Program-made: the position numbers and the translations under genes
Assembly: GCA_002205965.3 (NCBI GenBank)
Contig: NADL03000499.1
Location: 1-64,000, forward strand
Length of the DNA: 64,000 bases
Direction of reading: 5' to 3'
DNA from: Kappaphycus alvarezii
Taxonomy: Eukaryota; Rhodophyta; Florideophyceae; Gigartinales; Solieriaceae
In this document: piece after piece, positions 1-9,186 of the stretch
How the letters are laid out: each line of letters starts with the position of its first letter
Numbering within the stretch: the stretch's first letter is position 1
The notes under the pieces: generated by a model
Database searches by the model: none
The model's input: only the letters and a program-made list of their open reading frames with translations
Told to the model about the DNA's origin: nothing

Positions 1-104
1 GAAAAAGGGCGCCAAATGGCAGAAATCCAAGGAAAAGTGCAGCACCTTCCCGCCCCCGCCTCACTGAAAATATCCGACATGTTAACATCTTCCGAAGTAA
101 TTGC

Positions 105-1658
105 ATGGAGCGTTTCAGATTTAGACAAGCAAGTGTACCGGTTACTCACTCGTTCGAACTTACCGACACTCAACCGATTTACCACAAGCCTAGACGTCAA
201 CCGCCAAAATATGACCAATTTATCTCAGAAAATGTTACAAGTATGCTGAAAAATGATATTATTCGACCAGTTTCATCCCCATGGTCGTTTCCAGTTGTGG
301 TCGCACCAAAGAAGGATGGAAAGCTGCGTTTTTGCGTCGATTACCGACAACTGAACCAGAGAATGATACCCGATCGATTTCCGATTCCGAACATGGAGGA
401 GATCCTCGAGGACCTGAAGGACGGGAGATATTTCACCTCAATTGACCTTTACACTGGCTATTGGCAGATTCCATTGGATGAAAAATGTAAGGAAAAAACA
501 ACCTTTACCAGCAAAGCCGGTACGTTCAGGTTCGAAGTGATGCCTTTTGGTCTCATGAATGCACCAGCTACATTCCAAAGAATGATGAACGAGGTTTTGA
601 AAGGACTTCCATTCGCAAGAGTCTATATCGATGATGTCGTCATATTCTCAGAAACATTGGATCAGCACATCTCGCACGTCAAGACAGTTGTGGAGAGGAT
701 ATCGGAGTATAGCTTGAAAATTAAGTTGAGCAAATGCTTCTTTGCGAAAACTTCTATCCAATTACTCGGTCATATCGTCGACCAAGAGGGAATTAGAGTG
801 GATCCAGAGAAAACGAAAAAAATAAAGTTGGCACCAAGGCCCGCTTCAAAGACGGAGGTCCGAAGCTTCTTAGGACTGGCCTCATATTACAGAAGATTTA
901 TCAAAGATTTCGCCAAGACTGCAGCACCGTTACATGCCAGCACTACGAAGAACGGAAAATTTTACTGGAACAAGGAAATGGAAACTGCATTTCAGGAGCT
1001 TAAAGATAAGCTATGTGTCCCCCCAGTTCTCATGTACCCAGATTTCAAGAGACCATTCGTTGTGGAGACAGATGCCTCAGAACGGTCTTTGGGTGCCGTT
1101 TTGTCCCAAAAAGATGAAAACGGAAGACTACACCCTGTTCAATTCGCAAGCCGAACTCTGAATGACGCGGAAAAGAGATACTCAGTCTGCGAGAAAGAAG
1201 CGCTAGCTGTCGTCTTCGCGCTGAAAAAGTTTCGCGTATACCTTTTATCACTCGAGAAATTTGTCTTGATAACTGATCACCAGGCACTTAAAACAGCATT
1301 CCAAAAGAAGGATGTACATCACCGCTTGGCCCGATGGCTCGACATTTTCGCAGAATATCGGTTTGAAATTGTGTATAGACCCGGACGCAATAATCAGCCT
1401 GCCGATTACCTATCCCGCTTGAGGGACGCACTGATTCCAAATGAAAAAGCTTCGGAGGACATCGTCGGAGTCGCCGAGTTGCAGTTGCCGAACGATAACG
1501 AGTACGAAGCTAATATTCACGGACTGATCAAATTCCTCGATGGACTAGAAATGAGAAAGGTTGATCTTGAACACCGAAATTGGGTACGCAGGAATCAAAA
1601 GGCTTTTACATTGTGGAATGGGAAACTTTCCGGCACACTAAAGCCGGTCCCCGACTAG
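105..1658 (+). pseudogene. A1 pol: reverse transcriptase and RNase H
   Basis: The 517-residue open stretch encodes the gypsy RT followed by RNase H. RT fingers and palm include the CVDYRQLNQR block and the catalytic YIDD box at residues 174-177. RNase H carries TDAS (Asp323), the CEKEALAVV helix (Glu365) and TDHQAL (Asp391), then NNQPADYLSR. The true pol frame starts upstream: A2 shows that A1 lacks one G near position 121, which splits the first residues off into another frame (16-120). A second indel at about 1629 ends the frame early. The product would copy the element RNA in cytoplasmic particles. Confidence 0.92.
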
Positions 1659-1689
1659 TGGCCCCTTTGAAAGAAAGAATGAAGATCTT

Positions 1690-3216
1690 GAGGACTTTCC
1701 ATGATGAGCTAGGGCATTGGGATCTCGAAACAACCAAAAATTCGTAACTGAGAGATTCTGGTGGCCCGGTATCCATAAGGACGTCTATAACTTCGTGAAA
1801 AGCTGCGACAACTGCCAAAAATTCACTCCAATACGGAAGTATAAGACAACTCTAAGTTTTCCAGTTTCCGGTCTCTTTGAAACCTTCTCAATTGACTTCG
1901 CGGGCCCGTTCAAGGAAACTTCTTCCGGAAACAAATATCTCCTTATAGGGGTGGAACATCTTACTGGATGGCCAATAGCAGTTGCAGTCGAGGAGGCAAA
2001 TGCTGAGGTGGTACTGAGATTCATCGAAAAAGAAATAATTGAACCGTTTGGTCTTCCAAAAAGGATCATCTCGGATAACGCCCTTTGTTTTACTGCAACT
2101 TCACTGCTTCGTTTTTTGGAAGAGAAAGGGATTCAGCTGAAGACCGTTCTCGCATACGCTCCTATGTCCAACGGGAAAGCGGAGAGGATGGTTGGAACCA
2201 TCAAACGAGCAATATCGAAAACTATGTTGGAGAATGAAATCCAGTGGGAAGATGCCTTACCAAAAGTGTTATACGGCTACCGTCGAAGAAGAGGAAGAAA
2301 TGGACGCTCACCATTCGAGCTAATGTACGGAAGGGCTCCTAGAATGTTACAGAGAGACATGGAAACAAATATTATCGATGAAGAGAGTAGGGAAGTTGAA
2401 CTACTGGCCACCGAAGGCTGGAGATCACACCGCGCGCTAACACAGACAAGAAATAAGGATGCAGAACCTGCAGTCAGAACCTTTTCAGTTGGCTCTAAAG
2501 TACTTGTAGTACATGGAAAAGCAATGCAGCAGGCTGTGAAGTGGCCGGCCTTCCAAACCAAGTACTCGAACCCTTGCATCGTCACGGAGGAAAGACACCC
2601 GCACTATCAGCTCTGTTCAAGCTCAGGGAAGAGATCAAGGAGGGCCATCCATGCACGTCGTCTGGTCCCTTACCATCAGAGGCCTGAAGAATTCCTTCTC
2701 ACACAGGACTATGCGCAACCACGGGGCATACTCATCTTTAACTATAGAATGATTCCTATGGGAGGAAAAAGGGCCTGGGAATGGATCATCTCGGTTACGC
2801 GGGACTACTACGAACTCCACGTAATCATCCATTTCTACATTAATATATGCCTATGTTTTCGTACGTTGAACGGACCATTGCTACCTGAAGAAGATTTCCG
2901 ACTATTAATAAGAGTTCTATTTTCATTCCAAAACGGAAGGTTCACGGAAGCAGGTCCAGAGTTTGTGGAGGTAATATATCATTACTCTATAGGAAGATAT
3001 GGAATGGTAGCTGCTGGAGACTTGTCGCAAACGTATCTGAATATTATCCGTCCAATTTACGTATTTCTCAAGAACAACCAAGACGTGCGACTGAGAGGTT
3101 ACGCCTTACCCCGGATATGGAATACAGGCTGGTCCCGTATCCTCTATGGGAACCTTACGTTTCTCCGCCACAAATTGGGAACGTTGGAGGCGGCGAGGAT
3201 CCTCCTGAAGCAGTGA
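1690..3216 (+). pseudogene. A1 pol: integrase plus first copy of a C-terminal domain
   Basis: An HHCC zinc-binding region (FHDELGHWD then CDNCQKF) precedes the integrase core. Counting from the open stretch at 1717, the DDE residues are Asp60 (SIDFAGPF), Asp120 (IISDNA) and Glu156 (NGKAERMVG), a classical D,D35E spacing. A GPY/F-like module ends in RRLVPYH (about 2510-2680). There is no chromodomain; instead an unrecognised domain of about 125 residues follows (about 2775-3160). The HHCC part is out of frame with the core by one base in an A-run near 1735, and A2 shares that shift. A C-run at about 3112 is one base short compared with A2 and breaks the frame into the next segment. Confidence 0.9.
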
Positions 3217-3845
3217 TGATGACCAGAGGAGGACCTTCAGGAGACAACAACCCGCCCAGAAGAGGTTCCGGTCGTCCCCCGAGAGGACCTCGTGCAGGTC
3301 CCAGTACGTCAGGAGCTGGTCGCGGCCATTCATCGGGACCGTCCACCACAACTTCATCTCTAGCTCTCCTTCACAACCATGCACAGCATACAGTCGGAAG
3401 AAGAAGATTATCTTTTTGGCTGCGCAATATCTCCGAGGATGCGAACGATGCGCAGGTCATTTCTTATTTCATGATAAGCATCTGTTTATGTTTTAGGGCG
3501 CTACATGGACCGCACTTATCTTACGAAGATTCGTTCTTGATGATGCGCGTCTTCTTTTCTTATCGACATCCATTCCTCCGGCATCTTCCAGAAGAGTTTG
3601 CATATCACATATATTTTTTCACTCTTGGAAGATTCGGAAGAGTCACGGAAGAAGAATGTATTCAACCCCACCTCGATGTGATCAAACCAATATATGAGGC
3701 TATGCTACAAAGTGAGGTACCAGTAATGCGAACCTACTTTTTAGAGCATCATATTGGTAATCAGTTGCATCCGTACCCGTTTGAGAGACCATACATTTTA
3801 TCAATAAGACAGCGAACACTAACGGAAGCAGAAGAAGAGCAGTGA
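3117..3845 (+). pseudogene. A1 pol C-terminus: G/P/S-rich linker plus second copy of the domain
   Basis: This frame continues the polyprotein after a 1 bp shift. It starts with the end of the first domain (PYPLWEPYVSP), runs through a linker rich in Gly, Pro, Ser and Arg (about 3195-3370) and then enters a second domain (about 3396-3805) that clearly resembles the first: ICLCFRALHGP here against ICLCFRTLNGP in copy 1, then an acidic ED, an RVFFS or RVLFS block, GRFGRV against GRYGMV, a PIY motif, and a closing YPFERPY against YPLWEPY. It ends in an acidic tail, TEAEEEQ. I recognise no known family. Confidence 0.85.
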
Positions 3846-4104
3846 CGAGTCGGGACGTTCGTCTTGAGCGAGAGGGCGTGATGTGCGCAAATTCGCACAC
3901 GAAAAAATCTAGATGAGGACCATGATTGTATACAGTATCGGAATTGGGAAGATATTTTTACAGTTTTTGAATTTGCAAGATATTTTTAATTTGGGTGAGT
4001 GTGGCAAATTCATCGGTTGATTTTTTTATTTTAGGACACGCTGTCATAGTAGATGTCAGTACAGTTCCAGGTTGTGGGTGATACTACAAGTAGCTCTGAA
4101 AGGT

Positions 4105-4112
4105 CTATATAA
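4105..4112 (+). promoter_or_regulatory. TATA-like box in the short-LTR-specific U3
   Basis: TATATAAT lies in the part of the LTR specific to the short type, upstream of the shared TATATAA. It is also present in the solo short LTR (near 53738). Function is inferred only. Confidence 0.35.
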
Positions 4113-4282
4113 TGGCCACATCAATTCCCACCCCTGGCCGATGGGTGGCTGGCATGGGTATGGCACCTAGATATTTACCTTGAGGAAATATCTCTAATAG
4201 TCTCTCTGGTTCACACGATTACCGTGAATACATTTTATGGTTATTAGTATGTTTGTTGAGACTTTTGGGGTAGCCAAAAGTC

Positions 4283-4289
4283 TATATAA
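4283..4289 (+). promoter_or_regulatory. TATA box shared by both LTR types
   Basis: TATATAA follows a conserved GGTAGCCAAAAGTC block and is kept in both LTR types (7868 in the A2 5' LTR). It is the best candidate core promoter for the genomic RNA. Confidence 0.55.
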
Positions 4290-4594
4290 GCCGAGTAAAC
4301 TGCTTCCTTTAGTGGAGGTGAAGCAAGTTGGCAGACAACTTCAAGCCAAGTCCCGAGTAGTAGGAAGTTGAGAGTCAACTTCAGACCCAAGAAAACTTTT
4401 TCTTACGCTAGTCGCAGAGCGTCGGTGGTAGACCCTGCCCCTTTTATACTTGCTTGTAGCTTCTCAACTCTCTTCTATATACACTCCCTTTTGTTCGTTC
4501 AACAATACCACGGTAGCACTTTTGTCGCTCGCAACACCTCCTTCTCAGGGTAATTGGTTCTGAGGATCTCTTCCCCGCCGATTTACCCCTATCA

Positions 4595-6482
4595 GTAGTC
4601 TTAAAATGACATCGCAAAAGGTAGAATAGGATACCATTAGATCCAGAATCGCGCCAGGAAAGGGAAAGTGGTTTTCAACAATGAAAATAAACCTGAAGGT
4701 TAACTAAATGCGGCGCAATCGAATTGACAAAAGATCCGGAGGATATACAGATTTCATCATCAGAGGCTCTTCGATATATGCGACATACAAACCCAGCACA
4801 TCCACTAAATGTCAGTACCAGAAGAAGAATGAGGCCTCTTGCACACAAGGATCCGAGAAATAAAACTCTGGTGATTGCAGCGACGAAGAAATTGACGTTT
4901 TTGAAGCCGCGGAGCTTGAACTTGATAGTCTTGACAAAGAGCTTGAGAGGCTCCTGACCATCGTAGTTCTTAGTTCTGAACCATTAGCAGCTAGAATAAA
5001 CCATGTCCCGACACAGCGGTCCACGATTGGTCGACCAGATTTGCGAATTGTAAGGGCGCAGAAACGGAGACGAGAAGCAACTCAAATCTATTCCAATAAT
5101 ATCACCTTCAGTGGGAGTTTCTTTTAGTAAAATATTTCGGAGGTGGTGTAGGTTTGCAAGCAAGCTTATTTGACACACTGTCTTAGTCACTTTTGCATTT
5201 TCTACATAGCACTCACATTCCAGCTTATCTAAACTTTTTTGTGTTACAAATTGCGAGGCCCGGTCAGTAGATGCAATTTGTGGATGAGCTAGTACCAAAT
5301 ATCTAGGTAGGCCCACATACGCTTGGTATAAGTGAACGGCTTGAACCTAAGAAAATCATCCGAATACATCACTGCGCGACGACGGTTACGGTAGAGACAG
5401 CACAATTCAGGACAATCATATAGTTTCCGATAGTGCTGCGGCACCAATTCCAAAGTATGAAAAATCCGGCCTTGTTTGTAGTTCTTATCAACAACCAGTC
5501 CGTAGGAGTGGAGGACACTTTATGGTGCTCATGGTAACTTAAAATGCGTTTGAGCTTGCAAATAATTAAAAAGTAAAGCATTAAGTGAGCCATCCATTAC
5601 AGTTTTGCAACCTTTCTACTCCTCTTCGTCCATATTACATATCTATTATTACAGATAAAATGTATTATGCATTTGGGAACGTATCTCTTGATAAGCAGAC
5701 ATTACCTACCCCTTATTACATATGGATTGCATTATGTATTTGGGAAAGAATCATTTGGCCGAGCGGCAAGCACTTCAACTGTACATTTGATGATGTCCAC
5801 TTTTCGGACTGATTCCATCTCATATTAGCCGCTTCAACCTTATTAAATGTCTCAGTAACTATCCTGCTTGCCGCCTCCACGGTCTCTATCAACTATGCGC
5901 TCATGATTCCTCATTATTTTGCTGTGGAATCGGCCACAGTTAAAGTGTGGCACCAGAATGAATATGTTCTGCGACAAAGACCTGTTTATTCTGAAGATAC
6001 CGTACGCAGTATATTGCATTTCCACGAGTTGTAACGAGCGTTCCATATCATGACATGGGCTGCAGGTCCAGTCATTTTTCGCTACAAACATCAATTTCCA
6101 AAGTGAAATGCATCCGAGAGTTGAAGTGTAACGTTGAGTTGAAAGTTGTTACAATGCTTTATATCAAAATAAACCATGAGGGGCGACTTGTGCCACATTG
6201 GCACGATCACCCTAATTCATCTCGGATCTGCCAAGAATATTCAAAATGGATGGCCATAACCTATTGTTGAAGCCAAAATAGAATTCAGTTGTTTAGATCT
6301 CACTCTGCTCACGAAAATACTAATTAAATTATTTATTGTACGGAATGAACAATCAACTGCGCCCACTACCAGAGGATTATGAAAAGAACAGGGGTTCCTT
6401 TCAACGTACTAATACCTACCCGTAACTGACAACCAACGTTTCGTGGTCAATCTCTCTCGAAAGTATAACTTTTCAGAGAAAT
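4595..6482. other. Region between A1 and A2, unidentified coding relic at its start
   Basis: From 4724 to about 5130 the plus strand holds two open stretches in different frames that read as one hydrophilic protein. The first 48 or so residues begin MTKDPEDIQISSSEAL. After a shift comes an acidic, coiled-coil-like stretch (DEEIDVFEAAELELDSLDKE) ending in a basic segment (RAQKRRRE). I do not recognise it. From 5130 to 6482 I see no convincing gene or repeat. Confidence 0.4.
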
Positions 6483-6631
6483 CCCGTCAAAATGGAAACC
6501 GGAGAAAGCTTCAATCTGGAACTGAAGAAAGCAGATCCTATGATCTCGTTCAATATCGCCGAGGGCTACCATTACTTTCGGATAAACGCAAAGAACGGAA
6601 ACTGGTTATTGCTCAAACTCGACAACATATA
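6483..6631 (+). pseudogene. Reverse-transcriptase-like fragment cut by the A2 5' LTR
   Basis: The frame beginning at the ATG near 6491 contains a stretch resembling the RT palm of DIRS-like or related retroelements: MISFNIAEGYHYFRI, matching a general fD..sGYhh..i pattern, preceded by a KKAD block and followed by a Trp/Leu-rich strand. It stops being readable exactly where the LTR starts at 6632, and its continuation is not found beyond the 3' LTR. The family call is tentative. Confidence 0.4.
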
Positions 6632-6632
6632 T

Positions 6633-6747
6633 GTAATACAAAAAAATGGTCCTCCCCTCATTTAATACAGGAAATGGTCCTCCCTTCACGTAATACAGGA
6701 AATGGTCCTCCCTTCACGTAAGACAGGAAATGGTCCTCCCTCGTGTA
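6633..6747 (+). repeat. 28 bp minisatellite at the start of the long LTR
   Basis: Four units of a TAATACAGGAAATGGTCCTC-type repeat, each 27-29 bp. The same array is at 14235-14348 in the 3' LTR. The solo LTR at 48365-49723 has only two units, so copy number varies. Position at the U3 start suggests an enhancer-like role; that is inference. Confidence 0.85.
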
Positions 6748-7012
6748 ATCCAGCAACCTACAACGATCCCGCCCCTAACTTCTCCAACCGTCATTTCCAA
6801 ATTTACTTCCATTTTATCTAGATATTTTTATACTGTATTTAACCCTCTGAATCGACCCCGAATCAAGTCCCTTTTCCCTTTTAGCTTACCTCCTCCTCCA
6901 AATTCGCCTTTTTTTGAGAAGAAGGGCGCAAATGCACTATTGCAAAATCCCTTGCAGATTTATTTTACCTATTCCTAATCTATAGAACCTGCCCCGGGAG
7001 CCTATTTAAACC

Positions 7013-7020
7013 CCTTTATT
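7013..7020 (+). promoter_or_regulatory. TATA-like box upstream of the LTR ORF
   Basis: TATTTAAA lies about 100 bp upstream of the ATG at 7119 and is repeated in the 3' LTR. It would let the acidic ORF be transcribed separately from the genomic RNA. Inferred from position and sequence only. Confidence 0.45.
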
Positions 7021-7118
7021 CTAAGTTCCAAATGCCCCCGATCATTTTACTCATCACCCCTCTCCCCCACACACCCAAAGCACCCCACATTGCCTCCTGT
7101 TCCCCAACTTCTATCACA

Positions 7119-7739
7119 ATGAGCAACCTTCGCCCCTCTGTCCCTATTTCCAAAAACCGCCCTTCCCGTTCCATCAATGGCCTTCGTCTCGCCGCCTACG
7201 GGCCAACCGATGCCGACGACTACATCCGGCGGCAAACAAAGAAGCAAATCATCGAGTTCGTGCGCCGCCTCTTCATAGAAGAAGAAGCGAGGGAGGTAAG
7301 TCCGGGAGAGGCTGAGAAGGTCGAGGAGGAGAGCGGGGAGTCCTTCGAGGAATGGTTAGCCCCTGAGCTAGTGTACGAGGATCAGGAAGAGAGGATGAGG
7401 AGGATGAGGAGGATGAGGAGGATGAGGAGGATGAGGAGGATGAGGAGGATGAGGAGGATGAGGATGAGGAAGAAGAGGATGAGGAGGAGAGGAGGAGGAG
7501 GAGGAGAGGAAGATGAGGCAGGGGGCATGGAAAGTGTTGGACCGGTGGGGCCTGGAATAGAGAGTATGGATCAAGTTGTGCCCACGATGGAACCGGATGG
7601 AGATATCTTTAGTAGTCTAGATATCTCCCAGGGGGAAATAGAGAGTTGTGAGCCATTCGCAGATATTTGTGGGGACTGCTTGGACAGCATGGATATTTTA
7701 GAGGAGTTGTTTGGATCTGATTTAGAGAATGGGAAATAA
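7119..7739 (+). CDS. LTR-encoded acidic protein (5' LTR copy)
   Basis: The preferred start is the ATG at 7119 (ATCACAATGAG, a favourable context); an in-frame ATG at 7032 would add 29 residues. The protein has about 206 residues: a basic N-terminus (MSNLRPSVPISKNRPSR), a conserved block (PTDADDYIRRQTKK, then EFVRRLFIEEE), a low-complexity centre and a conserved C-terminus (DILEELFGSDLENGK). In this copy the centre is read in a shifted frame and gives Arg-Met-Arg repeats in place of the Glu/Asp repeats of the 3' copy; a second indel restores the frame. No signal peptide, membrane segment or catalytic motif is visible. Function is unknown. Relatives in five other LTRs keep the terminal blocks. 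Confidence 0.7.
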   Translation: MSNLRPSVPISKNRPSRSINGLRLAAYGPTDADDYIRRQTKKQIIEFVRRLFIEEEAREVSPGEAEKVEEESGESFEEWLAPELVYEDQEERMRRMRRMRRMRRMRRMRRMRRMRMRKKRMRRRGGGGGEEDEAGGMESVGPVGPGIESMDQVVPTMEPDGDIFSSLDISQGEIESCEPFADICGDCLDSMDILEELFGSDLENGK

Positions 7740-7867
7740 GAGGACCAAATTAATTGTTAGTTTCTTAAGTATCTTTTGCTTAGAGTATATTGTCCACACA
7801 AAGTATTTTTATGCATTTCTTAGTATCTTCTGTAGTTTTGTTCGGACTTTAGGGGTAGCCAAAAGTC

Positions 7868-7874
7868 TATATAA
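7868..7874 (+). promoter_or_regulatory. TATA box for genomic RNA in A2 5' LTR
   Basis: TATATAA in the region common to both LTR types, downstream of the LTR ORF and about 300 bp before the LTR end. Confidence 0.55.
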
Positions 7875-8178
7875 GCTGAGTAAACTGCTTCCTCATGGAG
7901 AGGTCAAGCAAGTTGGCAGACAACTTCAAGCCAAGTCCCGAGTAGTAGGAAGTTGAGAGTCAACTTCAGACCCAAGAAAACTTTTTCTTACGCTAGTCGC
8001 AGAGCGTCGTGGTAGACCCTGCCCCTTTTATACTTGCTTGTAGCTTCCAACTCTCTTCTATATACACTCCCTTTTGTTCGTTCAACAATACCACGGCAGC
8101 ACTTTTGTCGCTCGCAACACCTCCTTCTCAGGGTAATTGGTTCTGAGGATCTCTTCCCCCGCCGATTTACCCCTATCA

Positions 8179-8196
8179 TTTGGTACTCTTGTGGAG
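8179..8196 (+). other. Probable primer-binding site of A2
   Basis: Directly after the LTR end (CCTATCA) comes TT and then TGGTACTCTTGTGG. A TGG start pairs with a tRNA 3' CCA end, as expected for minus-strand priming. I cannot say which tRNA matches. Confidence 0.5.
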
Positions 8197-8266
8197 GGGG
8201 TTGCACCCGAGGTATTCGAGTTGAGCAGTAGTAAGGAACACTTCGGGGGGATTTCTTTCGGTAATC

Positions 8267-9173
8267 ATGGATCTCAATGCTGCTCGTATAACGTTCACAG
8301 GGGGCAAGACTGAAGACGTTGAGGAGTTTCTTTACACATATGTCAACGTTGTGATGCGAGAGAAGGGCGATGAAGAGAAGGCCGCAAGTATCTTCGCCTA
8401 TCTTCATGGTGACGCAAAGCACAAATATAAGTCCAAGTTTATCGACGGGTGGTCTCTTAACGGGAATGGGCGTAACTTCGGTGAGGTATGTGAGTGGCTT
8501 GTGAAAGAGTATGCTAAAGGTAGAAACCAGATGAGATGATTCGTACCGCCATAGAGGCCCGGCTCAACTTCGACGATTTGTTTTAAGCTCATTGGTGTAC
8601 TTGTGTGATCTTTATGAAAAGGCTGGGTTCAACGCCCAAGCCAAGTACGGAATGCTGCGTAAGGCGGCTATGGGGGATAAGCGGCTCTCCGATTTCCTCC
8701 TCATCAAGGGCCCTCACACTTTTGATGAACTGAAGGGTACCATAGTAGAATTTGTCAAAAATTCGGAGACGTTTCAGTCACTGAGTGAGGTACCGAGGGA
8801 AACCCGCACATCGATGTCTATCGTACATCCTGAAAAGAATTATCAAAGGCCGGCTACTAGTGCAGCGGCATTAGAATCTGTCAGGAGCGATGTCAAAAAC
8901 TTGGAAGAAAGGTTGGAAACCCGATTCGATAATCGACTTGACATGATAACCTCGCAGTTGGAAAGCCTTACTCTTACCATTAAAAGAAGTCTGGGGCCCC
9001 TAAGGCCGCAGAAGTCTGTTCTTACTGTCACAAGCCTGGACACTTTGCAAACAGGTGTCCTGATAATCCACATAGAAACACTCGTTGTGCAAAGTGCGGT
9101 CGATATGGGCATCATGAAAGTAACTGCTGGTCTAAAGACAACAGAAGAGCAAATTTATCGGAAGCAGGAGTGA
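8267..9173 (+). pseudogene. A2 gag with two CCHC zinc knuckles, frame-shifted
   Basis: Gag packages element RNA. The ATG at 8267 opens a 90-residue stretch (MDLNAARITFTGGKTEDVEE). After a shift the frame resumes at about 8540-8592 and runs to about 9000 with a coiled-coil-like region (SVRSDVKNLEERLETRFDNR). A further shift reaches two perfect CX2CX4HX4C knuckles at 9017-9058 (CSYCHKPGHFANRC) and 9086-9127 (CAKCGRYGHHESNC). Two or three 1 bp indels separate the pieces. The nucleotide sequence is otherwise well preserved, so the breaks may be sequencing errors. A very decayed relative of this gag lies near 34.5-34.9 kb. Confidence 0.88.
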
Positions 9174-9186
9174 GTCAGGACCAGAG

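Larger units (their letters stand above)
1..4594 (+). mobile_element. Ty3/gypsy element A1, 5' end outside window, short-LTR form
   Basis: This is the 3' part of an LTR retrotransposon: pol from the protease-RT junction onward, a purine-rich tract (3866-3878) and a 716 bp 3' LTR with TG...CA ends. The internal sequence is almost identical to A2 (10.36-14.2 kb); differences are mainly 1-2 bp indels and a few substitutions. The LTR shares only its 3' part with A2's LTR. The 5' LTR and gag lie left of the window. The five bases after the LTR are GTAGT, so the target duplication cannot be tested here. Confidence 0.93.
3879..4594 (+). repeat. 3' LTR of A1, short type without ORF
   Basis: The LTR starts TGATGTGCGC directly after the purine tract and ends CCCCTATCA. 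Its last 330 bp or so (from about 4262) match the LTRs of A2: a GGGGTAGCCAAAAG block, TATATAAG, and the TTGGTTCTGAGGATCTC end. Its first 380 bp are unrelated to A2's LTR and lack the acidic ORF. A 6 bp inverted repeat (TGTGCG/CGCACA, 3882-3899) lies at the very start. The same short type recurs as a solo LTR at 53503-54226. Confidence 0.93.
6632..8178 (+). repeat. 5' LTR of A2, long type with acidic ORF
   Basis: TGTAATACA...CCTATCA, 1547 bp. It holds, in order, a 28 bp minisatellite, a TATTTAAA box, an ORF for an acidic protein (7119-7739), the shared TATATAA box at 7868 and the R/U5-like end shared with the short LTR type. Confidence 0.95.

Noticed and set aside
2680-2830. Chromodomain after the family A integrase
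   Set aside because: No aromatic cage or WxGY-type block; the sequence instead starts the duplicated unknown dom­ain.
3470-3500. Intron acceptor (TTTTAG) inside the second C-terminal domain
   Set aside because: The frame is open on both sides and the matching place in the first domain codes for the same ICLCFR motif.
7368-7574. Pro/His-rich minus-strand ORF over the GAGGAT repeat
   Set aside because: It is the reverse reading of a low-complexity repeat and disappears outside it.
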